A DNA stretch of 64,000 nucleotides from Penium margaritaceum (Eukaryota; Streptophyta; Zygnematophyceae; Desmidiales; Peniaceae), in NCBI GenBank assembly GCA_023375785.1, contig SZWC01001202.1, positions 146,820 through 210,819 on the forward strand. The letters run 5' to 3'. The notes under the pieces are model-generated. The model saw only the letters and a list, made by a program, of their open reading frames with translations. It was not told the origin of the DNA and did no database searches. Shown here piece after piece: positions 51,161 through 64,000 of this stretch. The position numbers and the translations under genes are program-made. Position 1 is the stretch's first letter; every line of letters begins with the position of its first letter.

Positions 51161-54100
51161 ACACGAGTCAAAAACGGTAAGAGGAGGAAACAATGCTATG
51201 GGAAGATCAGTTCTCAACTAGCAAGCACAACGACATTCAGTCAGTAGTAGCACGGTATGGCTACCATGCACAATGAACGACCAAAGTGGGCATATGTACT
51301 GCCTTTGACCAAAGAAATCTGCTGTGTGTGGTCAGCATTGACAACTCATAATACGAGTCACACATCGTCAGAGGGGGAAACAATGGTTCGGGAACACCAA
51401 GTATCAAAACGCAAGCACAAGGAGCTTCAATACGTTGTGGCACGGTGTGGATACCATGCACGATGACCAACCAAAGTAGGCATATGTCATTGACCATGAC
51501 CAAATAATGGCACTAAGTGAGGTAAACCCTGACAACTAATAACACGAGTCACAAATGGTCAGGGTGGAAGATAATGATTTGTGAATACTAGTTATTGAGT
51601 AACAAGTACAAATACATTCAATATGTAGTGGCACAGTGTGGCTACAATGCACAGTGACCTACCAAAGTATGCATATGTCACTGACCATGAACAAAAAATT
51701 TCACTTCATGTGATCAACATTTACAACTCACAACACGAGTCACTGATAGTCAGAGGGGGTATCAATGGTTTGGGAACACTAGCTTTCAACAAGAAAGCAC
51801 AAAGACCTTTGATACGTAATGACACGGCATGGTAACGATGTACAGTGACAAACCAGAGTAGGCATGTGTCACAAACCATGACCAAACGGATTTTACAGTG
51901 TGTGGTCAACGTTGAAAACTCATACCACGAGTCACAAATGGTCAGTGGGGGAGACCATGGGTTGGGACAACTAGATATCAACTAGCAAGTAGACAGATTT
52001 TCAACAAGTAGTTGCACGGTGTGGCTAGTGTGCACAGTGACCAACCAAAGGATGCATATGTCACTGACTATGACTGAAGAAGTCCACTATGTGTGGTCAG
52101 CATTAACAACTCATAACACGTGTCACAAATGGTCAGAGGGAGAGACAATGGTTTGGGAACCCATTGTATCAACTAGAAAGGAGAAAGAACTTCAATACGT
52201 AGTGGCACGGTGTAGCTACTATGCACACCAAACAACCAAACTAGGCATATGTCACTGACCATGACAAGATAACTTCAATATGGGTGGTCAACGTTGACCA
52301 ACCATAACACGAGTCACAAACGGTCAGGGAAGGAAACAATGCTATGGGAATATCAGTTCTCAACTAGCAAGTACAACGACCTTCAGTTAGTAGTAGCACG
52401 ATGTGGCTACCATGCACAATGACCGACCAAAGTAGGCATATGTACTTCCTTTGACCAAAGAAATCCGCTGTGTGTGGTCAATGTTGACAACTCATCAAAC
52501 GAGTCACAAATGGTCAGAGGGGGAAACAATGGTTGGGGAACACCGAGTATCAAATAGCAAGCAAAAGGAGCTTCAGTACGTTGTGGCACAGTGTGGATAC
52601 GATGCACGACGACCAACCAAAGTAGGCACATATCACTGACCATGACCAAATAATGACACTAAGTGTGGTAAACCTTGGCAACTCATAACACGAGTCACAA
52701 ATGGTCTGGGTGGAAGATAATGGTTTGTGAAGACCAGTTATCGACTAGCAAGTACAAATACCTTCAATATGTAGTGGCACAGTGTGGCTATAGTGCACAC
52801 TGACCAACCAAAGTATGCATATGTCACTGACCATGAACAAAGAATTTCACTTCATGTGGTAAACATTTACAACTCACAACACGGGTCACAGACAGTCAGA
52901 GGGGGCTAAGAATGGTTTGGGAACACTAGTTGTCAACAAGAAAGTACAAAGACCTTCAATACGTAATGACACAGCGTGGTAACCATGTACAGTGACAAAC
53001 CAAAGTAGGCATGTGTCACCAACCATGACCAAACGGATTTCATAGTGTGTGGTCAACGTTGAAAACTCATAACATGAGTCACAAATGGTCAATGGGGGAA
53101 ACCATGGGTTGGGAACACTAGTTATCAACTAGCACGTCGAAATAGTTTCAACAAGTAGTGGCACGGTGTGGCTAGCGTGCACAGTGACCAACCAAAGGAT
53201 GCATATGTCACTGACTATGAACGAAGAAGTCCACTATGTGTGGTCAACATTGACAAGTCATAACACGAGTCACAAATGGTTAGAGGGAGAGACAATGGTT
53301 TGGCAACCCTATGTATCGACTAGAAAGGACAAAGAACTTCAATACGTAGTGGCACCGTGTGGCTAATATGCACACCAAACAACCAAACTAGGCATATGTC
53401 ACTGACCATGACCAGGGAATTTCAATATGGGTGGTCAACGTTGACCAACCATAACACGAGAAAAAAAACGGTCAGGGGAGGAAACAATGCTATGGGAATA
53501 TCAGTTCTCAACAAGAAAGTACAACGACCTTCAGTCAGTAGTAGCACGGTATGGCAACCATGCACAATGACCGACCAAAGTAGGCATAGGTACTGCCTTT
53601 GAGAAAAGAAATCTACCGTGTGTGGTCAACATTGACAACTCATAATACGAGTCACAAATGGTCAGAGGGGAAACCAATGGTTTGGGAACACCAAGTATCA
53701 AGTAGCAAGCACAAGGAGCTTTAATGCGTTGTGGCACGGTGTGGATACCATGCATGATGACCAACCAAAGTAGGCATTTGTCTCTGACCATGATCAAATA
53801 ATGGCTGTAAGTGTGGTAAACCTTGACAACTCATAACACAAGTCACAAATGGTCAGGGTGGAATGTAATCGTTTATGAATACTAGTTATCGACTAACAAG
53901 TACAAATACCTTCAATATGTAGTGGCACAGTGTGGCTACAATGCACTGTGACCAACCAAAGTATGCATATGTGACTGACCATGAACAAAGAATTTCACTT
54001 CATGTGGTCAACATTTATAACTCACAACACGGGTCACAGATAGACAGATGGGGCCAACAATGGTTTGGGAACACTGGCTGTCAACAAGAAAGCACAAAGA

Positions 54101-55943
54101 CCTTCGATACGTAATGACACGGTGTGGTAACCATGTACAGTATCAAACCAACGTAGGCATGTGTCACAAACCTTGACCAAACGGATTTCACAGTGTGTGG
54201 TCAATGTTGCAAACTCATAAAACGAGTCACAACTGGTCAGTTGGGGAAACCATGGGTTGGGAACACTAGCTATGAACTAGCAAGTAGAAATTTTTTCAAC
54301 AAGTGGTGGCACGGTGTGGCTAGCGTGCACAGTGACCAACCAAAGGATGCATATGTCACTGATTATGACCGAAGAAGTCCATTATGTGTGGTCAACATTG
54401 ACAACTCATAACACGAGTCACAAATGGTCAGAGGGAGAGACAATGGTTTGGGACCCCTATGTCTTGACTCGAATGGACAAGGAACTTCAATACGTAGTGG
54501 CACGGCGTGGCTAATATGCACACCAAACTACCGAACAAGGCATATGTCACTGACCATGACGAGAGAATTTCAATATGGGTGGTCAACGTTGACCAACCAT
54601 AACACGATTCAAAAACGGTCAGAGGAGGAAACAATGCTATGGGAATATCAGTTCTCAACTAGCAAGTACAACAAACTTCAGTCAGTAGTAGCACGGTGTG
54701 GCTACCATGCACAATGAACGATCAAAGTAGGCATATGTATTGCCTTTGACCAAAGAAATCTGCTGTGTGTGGTCAACATTGACAACTCATAATACGAGTC
54801 ACAAATGGTCAGAGGGGGAAACAATGGTTTTGGGAACACCAAGTATGAAAATGCAAGCAGGAACTTCAATACGTTGTGGCACAGTGTGGATACCATGCAC
54901 GATGACCAACCAAAGTAGGCATATGTCACTGACCATGACCAAATAATGGCACTAAATGTGGTAAATCTTGACAACTCATAACACGAGACACAAATGGTCA
55001 AGGTGGAAGATAATGGTTTGATAATACTAGTTATTGACTAGCATGTACAAATACTTTCAATATGTAGTGGCACAGTGTGGCTTTAATGCACAGTGACCAA
55101 CCAAAGTATGCATATGTCACTGACCATGAACAAAGAATTTCACTTCATGTGGTCAGCGTTGACATCTCACAACACAAGTCACTGATAGTCAAAGGGGGTA
55201 ACAATGGTTTGGGAACACTAGCTTCCAACTAGAAAGCACAAAGACATTCAAGACATAGTGACACGGCGTGGTAACCACGTACAGTGACAAACCAAACTAG
55301 GCATATGTCACTAACCATGACCAAAGAATTTAAATAAGGGTGGTCAACGTTCGCAACCCATAACATGATTCACAACGTTCAGAGGGGGAAAACATGGTTT
55401 CAAAACACTCTGTATCTTCTAGCACGTACACATATTTTCCGTATGTACTGGCACCGTGTGGCTACCCTGCACAACGACCTACCCAAGTAGGCATACATCA
55501 CTCCTCATGACCAAAGACGTTTAGTGTGTGTCGTCACAACTCGTAATACAAGTAAAAATGGGCAGAGGGAGAAACAATGGTTTGGGAATACTCGGTATCG
55601 ACTAGCAAGTACAAAGACCTTCGATAAGTGGTGGCACGGTCTGGCTACCATGCACAATGACCAACCAAATTTTGCTTGTGTCACTGAATATCATAAAAAG
55701 GGTTTCACTGTGTGTAGTCAACATTCCTTCTTACAGCTGGTTAATCGGAGCAATGGTTGAGAGGTTATTCAAGCTCAAAGTTGCAAAACTTGAAATTCCG
55801 TCTGCGTCAATCTTTTTATGATTAAACTAACTCTGTTATCATTCATTCTTTTGAAAACTACCCTCTAATCTTACACCCCCTTGTTTTATGCCCTTTATCC
55901 ATAGGAACCCTTATAATGTCATTTGGACATCATATGAACACCA

Positions 55944-56015
55944 TGTGCGCTGGCTTAGTGTTTATAGAGTTAGATTCAGGAGCGGTAGGTCCTGGGTTTG
56001 AATCCTCCTACGCGC
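55944..56015 (+). other. tRNA-like head with A and B boxes
   Basis: TGGCTTAGTGTT (55951-55962) fits the A-box pattern TRGCNNAGYNGG except at its end. GGTTTGAATCC (55995-56005) differs from the B box GGTTCGANTCC at one base. Their starts are 44 bp apart, within the range of tRNA genes and tRNA-derived SINEs. The T-stem and acceptor stem do not pair well, so this is not a working tRNA gene. Confidence 0.65.
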
Positions 56016-56038
56016 AATATAGAATAGGCTCGCGATCC

Positions 56039-56042
56039 GGGG

Positions 56043-56077
<35 letters not shown>
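56039..56077 (+). repeat. Poly-G tract (32 G after GGGGGGA)
   Basis: 56046-56077 is an uninterrupted run of 32 G, preceded by six G and one A. A second G-rich stretch lies at 56122-56143. Both fit intramolecular G-quadruplex formation. The matching place in copy 2 is the 966-bp N gap. Confidence 0.92.
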
Positions 56078-56080
<3 letters not shown>

Positions 56081-59000
56081 CCGTGTTGTGATACCTCAAA
56101 TCTACCTTTGAGCCTAATCCGTGGGGGGAGGGGGGTGGGGGGGTGTCATAATGCGGTCGCAAATCTGTCCTCCAGGTCGTCCATGGAACATCCTTCTAGG
56201 GGGGTGGGAGGGAGTATTCCACTGAATACACCTACGCGTAACAAATCAACAAAAACCGACCTGGTGTCAAAGGAAGAAACCTTTTGCTATTTATTCACTT
56301 GCAAGTACAAAGAATTTAAACAAGGAGTGGATCAGTGTGGCTACCATGCACAATGACCAACCAGATTAGGCATGTGCCACTTACCATGACCAAATAATTT
56401 TACTATGTGTGGTCAACGTTCACAACCCATAACATGGGTCACGAATTGTTAGAGGGGAAAACAATGGTTTGGGAATACTAGATACCAACTAGCGAGTACA
56501 GCGACCTTCAGTCGGTAGTAGCACGGTGTGGCTACCATGCACAATGACCGACCAAAGTAGGCATGTGTACCGCCTTTGACCAAAGAGATCCGCTGTGTGT
56601 GGTCAACGTTGACAACTCATCAAACGAGTCACAAATGGTCAGAGGGGGAAACAATGGTTTGGGAACACCAAGTATCAACTAGCAAGCACAAGTAGCTGCA
56701 ATACGTTTTTGCACGGTGTGGATACCATGCACGATGACCAATCAAAGTAGGCATATGTCACTGACCATGACAAAATAATGTCACCATGTGTGGTACACTT
56801 TGACAGCTCATGACACGAGTCACAAATAGTCATAGTGGAAGATACTGGTTTCTCAATACTAGTTATCACAAATCTTCGACATGTAGTGGCACAGTGTGGC
56901 TGCAATGCACAGGGACCAACCAAAGTATGCATATGTCACTGACCATGAACAGATAATTTCACTTCATGTGGTCAATGTTGACAACTCACAACAAGATTCA
57001 TAAAAACTCAGAGGGGGTAACAATGGTTTGGGAACACAATCTATCAACAAGAAAGGACAAAGACCTTCGATACGTAGTGACACGACGTGGTAACCATGTA
57101 CAATGACAAACAAAAGTAGGCATATGTCACTAACCATGACCAAACAGATTTCAGAGTGTGTGGTCAACGTTGAAAACGCAAAACACAAGTCACAAATGGG
57201 AAGGGGGGAAACAATGGGTTTGGAACCCTAGTTATTAACTAGCAAGTAGAAAGATTTTCAACAAGTAGTGGCACGGTGTGGCTAGCATGCACAGTGACCA
57301 ACGAATTTCACTTCATGTGGTCAGCGTTGACAACTCATAACACGAGTCACAAATGGTCAGAGGGAGAAACAATGGTTTGGGAACCATATGTATCCACGAG
57401 AAAGGACAAGGAACTTCAATACGTAGTGGCACGGTGTGGCTACTATGCACACCAAACAACCAAACTAGGCATATGTCACTGACCATGACCAAAGAATTTC
57501 AATATGGATGGTCAATGTTCTCCAACCACAACACGAATCAAAAACGGTCAGGGGAGGAAACAATGCTATGGGAATATCAGTTCTCAAATAGCAAGTACAA
57601 CGACTGTCAGTCAGTAGTAGCACGGTGTAGCTACCATGCACAGTGACCAACAAAACTAGGCATATGTACTGCCTTTGACCAAAGAAATCTGCTGTGTGTA
57701 GTCAACATTGACAACTCATAATATGATTCAAAAATGGTCAGAGGGGGAAACAATAGTTTGGGAACACCAAGTATCAAAAAGCAAGCACAAGGAGCTTCAA
57801 TGCTTTGTGGTACGGTGTGGATACCATGCACGATGACCAACCAAAGTAGGCATATGTCACTGACCATGACCAAATAATGGCACTAAGTGTGGTAAACCTT
57901 GACAACTTTTAACACGAGTCATAAATGGTCAGGGTGCCAAATAATGGTTTGTGAATACTAGTTATTGACTAGCAAGTACAAATACCTTCAATGTGTAGTG
58001 GCACAGTGTGGCTACAATGCACAGTGCCCGACCAAAGTATGCATATGTCACTGACCATGACCAAAGAATTTCACTTCATGTGGTCAACATTTACAACTCA
58101 CAACACGGGTCACAGATAGTCAGAGGGGGCTAACAATGGTTTGGCAACACTAGCTTTCAACAAGAAAGCACAAAGACCTTCGATACGTAATGACACGGCG
58201 TGGTAACCATGTACAGTGACAAAGCAAAGTAGGCATGTGTCACAAACCATGACCAAACGGATTTCATTGTGTGTTGTCAACGTTGAAAACTCATAACACG
58301 AGTCACAAATGGTCATTGGGGGAGACCATGGGTTGGGAACACTAGTCATCAACTAGCAAGTAGAACGATTTTCTACAAGTAGTGGCACAGTGTGGATAGC
58401 GTGCACAGTGACCAACCAAAGGATGAACACGTCACTGACTATGACCGAAGAAGTCCACTATTTATGGTCAACATTGACAACTCATGACATGAGTCACAAA
58501 TGCTCAGAGGGAGAGACAATGATTTGGGAACCCTGTGTATCGACTAGAAAGGACAAAGAACTGCAATACGTAGTGGCACGGTGTGGCTACTATGCACACC
58601 AAACAACCAAACTAGGCATATGTCGCCGACCATGATAAAAGAATTTCAATATGGGTGGTCAACATTCACCAACCATAACACGAGTCACAAAGGGTCAGAG
58701 GTGGAAACATTAGTCTGTGAATATTAGTTCCAAACTAGCAAGTACAGCGACCTTCAATCAGTATAAGCACAGTGCGGCTACCATGCACAATGACCGACCA
58801 AAGTAGGCATATGTACTACCTTTGACCAAAGAAACCTGCTGTGTGTGGTCAGCATTCACAACTCATAACATGAGTCACAAATGGTCAGAGGGGGAGACAA
58901 TGGTTTGGGAACACCAGGTATCAGCTAGCATGCACAAGGACCTTCAATAAGTTGTGGCACGGTGTGGATACCATGCACGATGACCAACCAAAGTAGGCAT

Positions 59001-60010
59001 ATGTCACTGACCAAGACCAAATAATATCACTAAGTGTGGTAAAACTTGACAACTCATAACACGAGTCACAAATGGTCAGGGTGGAAGAAAATAAATTGTG
59101 AATACTAGTTATTGACTAGCAAGTACAAACAACTTCAATATGTAGTGGCACAGTGTGGCTACAATGCACTGTGACCAACCAAAGTACGCATATGTCCCAG
59201 ACCATGAACAAAGAATTTCACTTCATGCGGTCAACATTTACAACTCACAACACGGGTCACACATAGTCAGTGGGGGCTACCAATGGTTTGGGAACACTAG
59301 CTGTCAACAAGAAAGCACAAAGACCTTTGATACGTAATGACACGGCGTGGTAACCATGTACAGTGACAAACCAAAGTATGCATGTGTCACAAACCATGAC
59401 GAAACGATTTCCACAGTGTGTGGTCAATGTTGAAAACTCATAACACGGGTCACAAATGGTCAGTGGGGGAGACCATGGGTTGGGAACACTAGTGATCAAC
59501 TAGCAAGGAGAAAGATTTTCAACAAGTAGTGGCACGGTAAGGCTAGCGTGCACAGTGACCAACCAAAGGATGCATATGTCTATGACTATGACCGAAGAAG
59601 TCCAATATGTGTTGTCAACATTGACAACTCATAACACGGGTCACAAATGGTCAGAGGGAGAGACAATGGTTTGGGAACCCTATGTATCAACTAGAAAGGA
59701 CAAAGGACTTCAATACGTAGTGGCACGGTATGGCTACTATGCACACCAAAGAACCAAACTAGGCATATGTCACTGACCATGACCAGATAATTTCAATACG
59801 GGTGGTCAACATTGACCAACCATAACGCGAGTCACAAACGGGCAGGGGAGGAAACAATGCCATGGGAATATCAGTTCTCAACTAGCAAGTACAACGACCT
59901 TCAGTCAGTAGTAGCACGGTGTGGCTACCATGCACAATGACTGACCAAAGTAGGCATATGTACTGCCTTTGACTAAAGAAATCCGCTGTGGGTGGTCAAC
60001 GTTGACAACT

Positions 60011-60590
60011 CATAATACGAGTCACAAATGGTCAGAGTGGGAAACAATGGTTTGGGAACACCAAGTATCAAAACGCAAGCACAAGGGGCTTCAATACTTT
60101 GTGGCACGGTGTGGATACCATGCACGATGACCAACCAAAGTAGGCATATGTCAGTGACCATGACCAAATAATGGCACTAAGTGTGGTAAACCTTGACAAC
60201 TCATAACACGAGTCACAAATGGTCAGGGTGGAAGACAATGATTTGTGAATATTAGTTATNNNNNNNNNNNNNNNNNNNNNNNNNNNNNNNNNNNNNNNNN
60301 NNNNNNNNNNNNNNNNNNNNNNNNNNNNNNNNNNNNNNNNNCATAATACGAGTCACAAATGGTCAGAGTGGGAAACAATGGTTTGGGAACACCAAGTATC
60401 AAAACGCAAGCACAAGGGGCTTCAATACTTTGTGGCACGGTGTGGATACCATGCACGATGACCAACCAAAGTAGGCATATGTCAGTGACCATGACCAAAT
60501 AATGGCACTAAGTGTGGTAAACCTTGACAACTCATAACACGAGTCACAAATGGTCAGGGTGGAAGACAATGATTTGTGAATATTAGTTAT
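60011..60590 (-). repeat. 249-bp direct repeat around an 82-bp gap
   Basis: 60011-60259 and 60342-60590 are identical at every position I compared, including private variants (acaaggggcttcaatacttt; tgtcagtgaccatg). The offset of 331 is not a multiple of 191. Almost certainly one sequence written twice around a gap. Confidence 0.93.
60260..60341. other. Assembly gap, 82 N
   Basis: An N run bounded by the end and the beginning of the same 249-bp sequence. Confidence 0.97.
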
Positions 60591-62770
60591 TGACTCGCAA
60601 GTAAAAATACCTTCAATATGCAGTGGCTCAGTTCGGCTACAATGCACAGTGACCAACCAAAGTATACATATGTCACTGACCATGAACAAAGAATTTCACT
60701 TCATGTGGTCAACACTTACAACTCACAACACGAGTCACTGATAGTCAGAATGGGTAACAATGGTTTGGGAACACAAGCTGTCAACAGGGAAGCACAAAAA
60801 CCTTTGATACATAATGACACGGCATGGTAACCATGTACAGTAACAAACCAGAGTATGCATGTGTCACAAACCATGACCAAACGGATTTCACAGTGTGTAG
60901 TCAACGTTGAAAACTCATAACACGAGTCACAACTGGTCTATGGGGGAAACCATGGGTTGGGAACACTAGTCATCAACTAGCAAGTAGAGAGATTTTCAAC
61001 AAGTAGTCACACGGTGTGGCTAGCGTGCACAGTGACCAACCAAAGGATGCATACGTCACTGACTATGACCGAAGAAGTCCATTATGTGTGGTCAACATTG
61101 ACAACTCATAACACGAGTCACAAATGGTCAGAGGGATATACAATGGTTTGGGAAACCTATGTATCGACTAGAAAGGACAAGGAACTTCAATACGTAGTGG
61201 CACGGTGTGGATAATATGCACACCAAACAACCAAACTAGGCATATGTCACTGACCATGACAAGAGAATGTCAATATGGGTGGTCAGCGTTGACCAACCAG
61301 AACACGAGTCAAAAACGGTCAGGGGAGGAAACAATGCTATGGGAATATCAGTTCTCAACTAGCAAGTACAACGACCTTCAGTCAGTAGTAGCACGGTGTG
61401 GCTACCATGCACAATGACCAACCAAAGTAGGCATATGTACTGCCTTTGACCAAAGAAATCCACTATAAGTGGTCAACGTTGACAACTCATAATACGAGTC
61501 ACAAATGGTCAGAGGGGGAAACAATGGTTTGGGAACACCGAGTATCAAAAAGCAAGCACAAGGAGCTTCAATACGTTGTGGCACAGTGTGGATACCATGC
61601 ACGATGACCAACCAAAGTAGGCATATGTCATTGACCATGACCAAATAATGGCACCAAGTGTGGTAAACCTTGACAACTCATAACACGAGTCACAAAGGTC
61701 AGGGTGGAAGATAATGAGTTGTGAATACTAGTTATTGACTAGCAAGTAGAAATACCTTCAATATGTAGTGGCACAGTGTGGCTACAATGCACATTGACAA
61801 ACCAAAGTATGCATATGTCACTGACCATGAACAAAGAATTTCACTTCATGTGGTCAACATTTACAACTCACAACACGGGTCACAGATATTCAGAGGGGGC
61901 TAACAATGGTTTGGGAACATTGGCTGTCAGCAAGAAAGCACAAAGACCTTCAATATGTAATGACACGGCGTGGTATCCATGTATAGTAACAAACCAAAGT
62001 AGGCATGTGTCACAAACCATGACCAAACGGATTTCACAGTGTGCGGGCAACGTTGAAATCTCATAACACGAGTCACAACTGGTCAGTGGGGGAGAATATG
62101 GGTTCGGAACACTAGTTATCAACTAGCAAGTAGAAAGATTTTCAACAAGTAGTGGCACGATGTGGCTAGCGTGCACAATGACCAACCAAAGGATGCATAT
62201 GTCACTGACTATAAACGAAGAAGTCCACTATGTGTGGTCAACATTGACAACTCATAACACGATTCATAAATGGTGAGAGGGAGATACAATAGTTTGGGAA
62301 ACCTATGTATTGACTAGAAAGGACAAGGAACTTCAATACGTAGTGGCACGGTGTGGCAAATATGCACACCAAACAACCAAACTAGGCATATGTCACTGAC
62401 CATGAGGAGAGAATTTCAATATGGGTGGTAAACGTTAACCAACCATAACACGAATCAAAAACAGTCAGGGGAGGAAAAAATGCTATGGGAATATCAGTTC
62501 TCAACTAGCAAGTACAACGACCTTGAGTCAATAGTAGCACGGTGTGGCTACCATGCACAATGAACGACCAATGTAGGCATATGTACTGCCTTTGGCCAAA
62601 GAGTCTTCTGTGTGTGGTCAACATTGACAACTCAGAATACGAGTCACAAATGGTCAGAGGGGAAAAGAATGGTTTGGGAACACCAAGTATCAAAAAGCAA
62701 GCACAAGGAGCTTCAATACGTTGCGGCACTGTGTGGATACCATACACGATGACCAACCAAAGTAGGCATA

Positions 62771-63152
62771 TGTCACTGACCATGACCAAACAATGGCACT
62801 AAGTGTGGTAAACCTTGACAACTTATAACACGAGTCACAAATGGTCAGGGTGGAAGATAATGATTTGTGAATACTAGTTATTGACTAGCAAGTACAAATA
62901 CCTTCAATATGTAGTGGCACAGTGTGGCTACAATGCACAGTGACCAACCAAAGCATGCATATGTCACTGACCATGACCAAACAATGGCACTAAGTGTGGT
63001 AAACCTTGACAACTTATAACACGAGTCACAAATGGTCAGGGTGGAAGATAATGATTTGTGAATACTAGTTATTGACTAGCAAGTACAAATACCTTCAATA
63101 TGTAGTGGCACAGTGTGGCTACAATGCACAGTGACCAACCAAAGCATGCATA
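62771..63152 (-). repeat. Tandem duplication of an E/F-boundary monomer
   Basis: 62771-62961 and 62962-63152 share private spellings (accaaacaatggcactaag; aaccaaagcatgcatatg) at an offset of 191. An in-register recent duplication. Confidence 0.88.
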
Positions 63153-64000
63153 TGTCACTGACCATGAACAAAGAATCTCACTTCATGTGGTCAACATTTA
63201 CAACTCATAACACGAGTCATTGATAGTCAGAGGGGGTAACAATGGTTTGGGAACACTAGCTGTGAACAAGAAAGCACACAGACCTTCCAAATGTAATGAC
63301 ACAGCGTGGTAACAATGTACAGTGACAAACCAAAGTAGGCATGTGTCGCAAACCATGACCAAACGGATTTCACAGTGTGTGGTCAACGTTGAAAACTCAT
63401 GCCACGAGTCACAAGTGTTCTGTGGAGGAGGACATGGGTTGGGAAGACTAGTTATCAACTATCAAGTAGAAAGATTTTCAACAAGTAGTGGCACGGTGTG
63501 GCTAGTGTGCCCAATGACCAACCAAAGGATGCATATGTCACTGACTATGACTGAAGAAGTCCACTACGTGTGGTCAACATTGACAACTCATAAGACGAGT
63601 CACAAATGGTCAGAGGGAGAGACAATGGTTTGGGAACCCTGTGTATCAACTAGAAAGGACAAAGAACTTCAATACGTAGTGGCACCGTGTGGCTACTACC
63701 CACACCAAACAACCAAACTAGGCATATGTCACTGACCATGACCAGATGATTTCAATATGGGTGGTCAACGTTGACCAACCATAACACGACTCACAAACAG
63801 TCAGGGGCGGAAACAATGCTATGGGAATATCAGTTCTCAACTAGCAAGTACAACGACCTTCAGTCAGAAGTAGCACGGTGTGGCTACCGTGCACAATGAC
63901 CGACCAAAGAAGGCATATGTACTGCCTTTGACCAAAGAAATATGCTGTGTGTGGTCAACGTTGACAACCCATAATACGAGTCACAAATGGTCAGAGGGGG

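Larger units (their letters stand above)
35371..55725 (-). repeat. 191-bp satellite, inverted array, main part
   Basis: The same satellite and the same HOR, on the - strand. F-class starts (given as right ends) lie at 44453 and 45599 (spacing 1146), 46744, 49229, 51503 and 52649 (spacing 1146), 53797 and about 54946. Variant monomers like those at the window start (classes E, F and A) appear at 35.4-36.0 and 43.0-43.6 kb. Small deletions remove about 30 bp near 42695 and 49750. Hybrid monomers occur near 46690 (F to E) and 47870 (A to E). No gene, RNA gene or transposon is visible. The last 500 bp hold the divergent monomers that flank every copy of the SINE-like insert. Confidence 0.95.
55726..56262 (+). 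mobile_element. SINE-like insert, copy 4 (inverted arm)
   Basis: A 537-bp copy, reversed like its surrounding satellite, so its tRNA-like head reads on the + strand. It lies between the same divergent monomers as copies 1-3. It differs mainly in a greatly enlarged G tract (56046-56077). The region 55726-55940 ahead of the head is shared by all copies and is not satellite. I could not find target duplications at the edges, partly because satellite and insert share little edge sequence after divergence. Confidence 0.6.
56263..64000 (-). repeat. 191-bp satellite, inverted array, distal part
   Basis: It begins with the block known from 2.8-3.8 kb and 22.8-23.6 kb (reverse order: divergent monomer, A, F, E, D) to about 57.2 kb. 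A hybrid follows near 57300, where C text passes into E text. From there regular HORs run, with F right ends at 57873, about 59030, 60167, 61644 and 62789. F and A variants like those at 35.4 and 43.0 kb are at 58.7-59.0 kb. The window ends inside an F monomer. No gene is present. Confidence 0.94.

Noticed and set aside
55944-56015. Functional tRNA gene
   Set aside because: A and B boxes are recognisable, but the T stem and acceptor stem do not pair; better read as a tRNA-derived relic.
55916-56356. 146-codon frame with a glycine run
   Set aside because: It reads through the poly-G tract and a tRNA-like head into satellite; low complexity and no homology recognised.
1-64000. Over a hundred short open reading frames of about 60-95 codons with similar peptides (for example starting MVMVSDICLL or MITSVPNPW)
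   Set aside because: They are satellite monomers read in the frames that happen to lack stops. They appear on both strands, overlap each other, have no start context or domain, and end whenever the 191-bp unit shifts the frame.
1-64000. CRISPR array
   Set aside because: Repeats are 191 bp, head to tail without unique spacers, and diverged by class; this is a eukaryotic satellite.
1-64000. Calling this a centromere
   Set aside because: A HOR satellite fits, but knobs, subtelomeres and pericentromeres have the same look; without CENH3 binding or position data it cannot be claimed.
35177-64000. The right half as a mirror image (large palindrome) of the left half
   Set aside because: The SINE-like inserts lie at unequal distances from the junction (about 5.5, 11.7 and 31.5 kb left; 20.4 kb right), and local duplications and the MULE are not mirrored.

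Overview
This window is a block of satellite DNA with no protein-coding gene I can support. About 57 kb of the 64 kb is one tandem repeat with a 191-bp monomer (some copies 190 bp), roughly 290-300 monomers. Six diverged monomer classes, which I call A to F, recur in fixed order and form a higher-order repeat (HOR) of 6 x 191 = 1146 bp. Diagnostic words, in the orientation used here: A ggtcaaaggcagtacatatg; B ggttgtttggtgtgcat; C tgttgaaaatctttctac; D aaatccgtttggtcatggtt; E catgaagtgaaattctttgt; F cacaacgtattgaagctcc. Many short reading frames of about 60-95 codons run through the satellite, but they are by-products of its base order and not genes.

Organism: a nuclear eukaryotic genome, most likely a land plant. 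The reasons are a Mutator-like DNA transposon with long terminal inverted repeats and a 9-bp target duplication, an LTR-element piece whose primer-binding site matches the initiator-Met tRNA type common in plant Copia elements, and a HOR satellite of centromeric, pericentromeric or heterochromatic-knob type. The species cannot be told from the sequence.

Layout. 1-1222: satellite, + orientation. 1223-2815: fragment of an LTR retroelement, read on the - strand (one LTR, a primer-binding site and about 1 kb of internal sequence). 2816-3850: satellite. 3851-4364: a SINE-like insert with a tRNA-like head (copy 1). 4365-23662: satellite, mostly clean 1146-bp HORs; from 22081 it repeats the start of the window. 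23663-25133: SINE-like insert copy 2, holding a 966-bp N gap. 25134-29858: satellite. 29859-30360: insert copy 3. 30361-32717: satellite. 32718-35176: a 2459-bp non-autonomous Mutator-like element with 156-bp terminal inverted repeats and a perfect 9-bp target duplication. 35177-35367: one more + monomer. At about 35368 the array flips orientation, and the same satellite runs on the - strand to 64000. It is interrupted by insert copy 4 (55726-56262) and four gap positions (37298, 38541-38665, 40710, 60260-60341).

How it fits together: the array has evolved by unequal exchange. There are identical neighbouring monomers, two-monomer duplications, hybrid monomers at deletion points, and a block of about 4 kb carrying the SINE-like insert that has been copied within and across the arms. 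The Mutator-like element and the LTR piece are later insertions. All four small gaps are flanked by near-identical copies that break the 191-bp register, so part of the apparent repeat structure there is probably an assembly artefact.
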